Positions 62,680 through 64,000 of a DNA stretch of 64,000 bases are shown here, in pieces (position 1 is the stretch's first letter; each line of letters begins with the position of its first letter). This DNA is from Cepaea nemoralis (lineage: Eukaryota; Mollusca; Gastropoda; Stylommatophora; Helicidae): contig JACEFZ010028310.1 in the NCBI GenBank assembly GCA_014155875.1, positions 186,001 to 250,000 on the forward strand, read 5' to 3'. The notes below the pieces were generated by a model that saw only the letters and a list, made by a program, of their open reading frames with translations, ran no database searches and had not been told where the DNA came from. Both the position numbers and the translations under genes were made by a program.

Positions 62680-64000
62680 CTAACATCTCCTGATTACGAA
62701 CACAATTTTCCGTCTCCCCATGAGAAATAGGACATCGTGGATGCACCCTCGCTCGAAACACTGGCACCTCATTGACTATGTCATCGTCAGGAGGAGTGAT
62801 AGACAAGACGTTCGAGTGACAAAATCCATGTGTGGTGCCGAATGTTGGACAGACCATCGTCTCATTGTCTCGAAAATGAACATCCACATCAGGCCACCAC
62901 GGCGTCCTCAAGAGGCGAAAATGCAAAAAAAGCTAAATGTCACCCGCCTAAACAGCAAAAAAATGCAGCAGTCGTTTGAAAATATGCTGGAAGACCGCCT
63001 CAAGCCCAATGCTGAAGCTAAACAGGATACAGAAACAGAGTGGAGAGCCCTAAAGGACATAACTTACAACACTGCTATGGAAATCCTGGGTCCAGCCACC
63101 CGAAAGCACAAAGACTGGTTTGATGAAAATTCCGAAGACATCAACCAATTGCTGGCCGAGAAATATCTTCTCCTCAAGGCACATTTGAATGACCCAAAGT
63201 CAACATCAAAAAAGATGCTTTCAAGAACATTCAGAGAGTAGTGCAGCAGAAACTTCGGCACATGCGGGACTCCTGGCTGAGCAGCAAAGCTGATGAAATT
63301 CAGGGCTTTGCTGACAGACATGATATGAAAAACTTCTACGACTCACTGAAAGCGGTCTATGGTCTTTCATCACCAGGCATAGTTCCCCTCCTCAGTGCAG
63401 ATGGGGGAACATTGGTCACCGATAAGAAAGAAATCCTTCAACGCTGGGCAGAGCATTTCAGCAAAATCTTAAATGCAACTTCCTTCTTCGATGATGAAAC
63501 CATCAACTGCCTTCCTCAAGTTCCCACCAATGAGACACTTGATGACCTTGAATAGTGGAAGTAAACAAAGCCATCCAGCAACTCTCCAGCGACAAGGCAC
63601 CTGGTCCTGACTCCATCCCAGCAGAGATATACAAGGCAGGTGGGCCGGTCCTAACAGAGCAGCTTCACCAAGTCTTCACAAACATATGGATGAACGAGAC
63701 CATGCCACAAGATTTTAAGGACGCGTCAATAGTCCACCTTTACAAACGTAAAGGAAACCGCCAATCCTGTGACAACCACCGAGGCATCTCCTTGCTTTCA
63801 ATTGCAGGGAAGATACTCGCCAGAATTCTTCTCAATCGCCTCACAGCCCATCTCGATCAAGGTCTTCTTCCTGAGAGTCAATGTGGCTTCAGAAAAGAAC
63901 GTGGAACTGTTGACATGATTTTCGCTGCAAGGCAGCTGCAAGAGAAATGCCAGGAACAGAACTGCGAAATGTTCTCCACTTTCATTGACCTTACCAAGGC
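62680..64000 (+). mobile_element. LINE copy 2, continues past the window
   Basis: Same family and orientation as 219-2,574, but extends further 5'. It is truncated near 62,680 inside the endonuclease. The shared parts are nearly identical. Confidence 0.93.
62680..64000 (+). pseudogene. LINE ORF2: endonuclease C-half and RT N-part, two frameshifts
   Basis: Endonuclease end with RTSWMHPRSKHWHLIDYVIV and CWTDHRLIVSKMN (the D/H catalytic end of APE-type nucleases), then the linker. Loss of one A in an A-run near 63,209 puts a stop at 63,239-63,241. The frame resumes at 63,241 (QQKLRHMRDSW) until a 4-bp deletion at about 63,548 leads to another stop. RT continues in a third frame to motif A at the window edge. 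Not functional. Confidence 0.92.

Noticed and set aside
63205..63241. A AAA AAG heptamer before the shift to the RT frame in LINE copy 2, like a programmed -1 frameshift site
   Set aside because: Copy 1 has no shift there (its A-run is longer and only a C-to-A change makes a stop), so loss of one A in copy 2 is the simpler reading.

Overview
The window is animal nuclear DNA. It has a multi-exon gene with GT/AG introns of 1 to 13 kb, many non-LTR retrotransposons, tRNA-type SINEs, hAT and piggyBac DNA transposons, a Ty3/Gypsy integrase relic and very many micro- and minisatellites. The repeat style resembles a mollusc or other lophotrochozoan, but that is an inference. There are no operons and no bacterial features.

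The only cellular gene I can support lies on the minus strand between 37,029 and 8,958. It encodes the gamma (nucleotide-sensing) subunit of AMP-activated protein kinase. Nine exons (839 nt, about 279 codons) join in compatible phases. They cover an N-terminal extension, CBS1, CBS2 and most of CBS3. The rest of CBS3, CBS4 and the stop codon were not found and probably lie beyond the left edge. Upstream exons and the promoter were not identified.

Layout: 219-2,574, LINE copy 1 (RT plus C-terminal zinc finger); 2,848-5,080, two tandem satellites, one carrying a SINE insertion; 5.5-8.9 kb, decayed LINE pieces and several SINEs; 8.9-20.8 kb, the conserved AMPK-gamma exons interleaved with minisatellites, a piggyBac element and old LINE and gag-like relics; 21.1-21.8 kb, a second piggyBac element; 23.8-28.0 kb, a large LINE with EN, RT and RNase H fused to a SINE; 34.5-35.5 kb, a related LINE with a SINE nested at its border; 36.0-36.8 kb, a minisatellite, followed by the N-terminal exon; 38.2-42.0 kb, LINE and hAT relics; 42-53 kb, mostly simple repeats, including a 1.35-kb polypurine tract; 54.0-56.0 kb, an I-like LINE; 58.6-60.4 kb, a Gypsy integrase relic with a SINE inside it; 62.68-64.0 kb, a second copy of the LINE at 219-2,574, in the same orientation and nearly identical.

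The most informative structure is the relation among the mobile elements. Two SINE families appear to share 3' ends with LINEs in the same window. One LINE and one SINE sit inside a single pair of target-site duplications, as a template-switch product would. One 12-bp target was used by both a LINE and a SINE. No intact autonomous element is complete in the window: every ORF is 5'-truncated, frameshifted or carries a stop.
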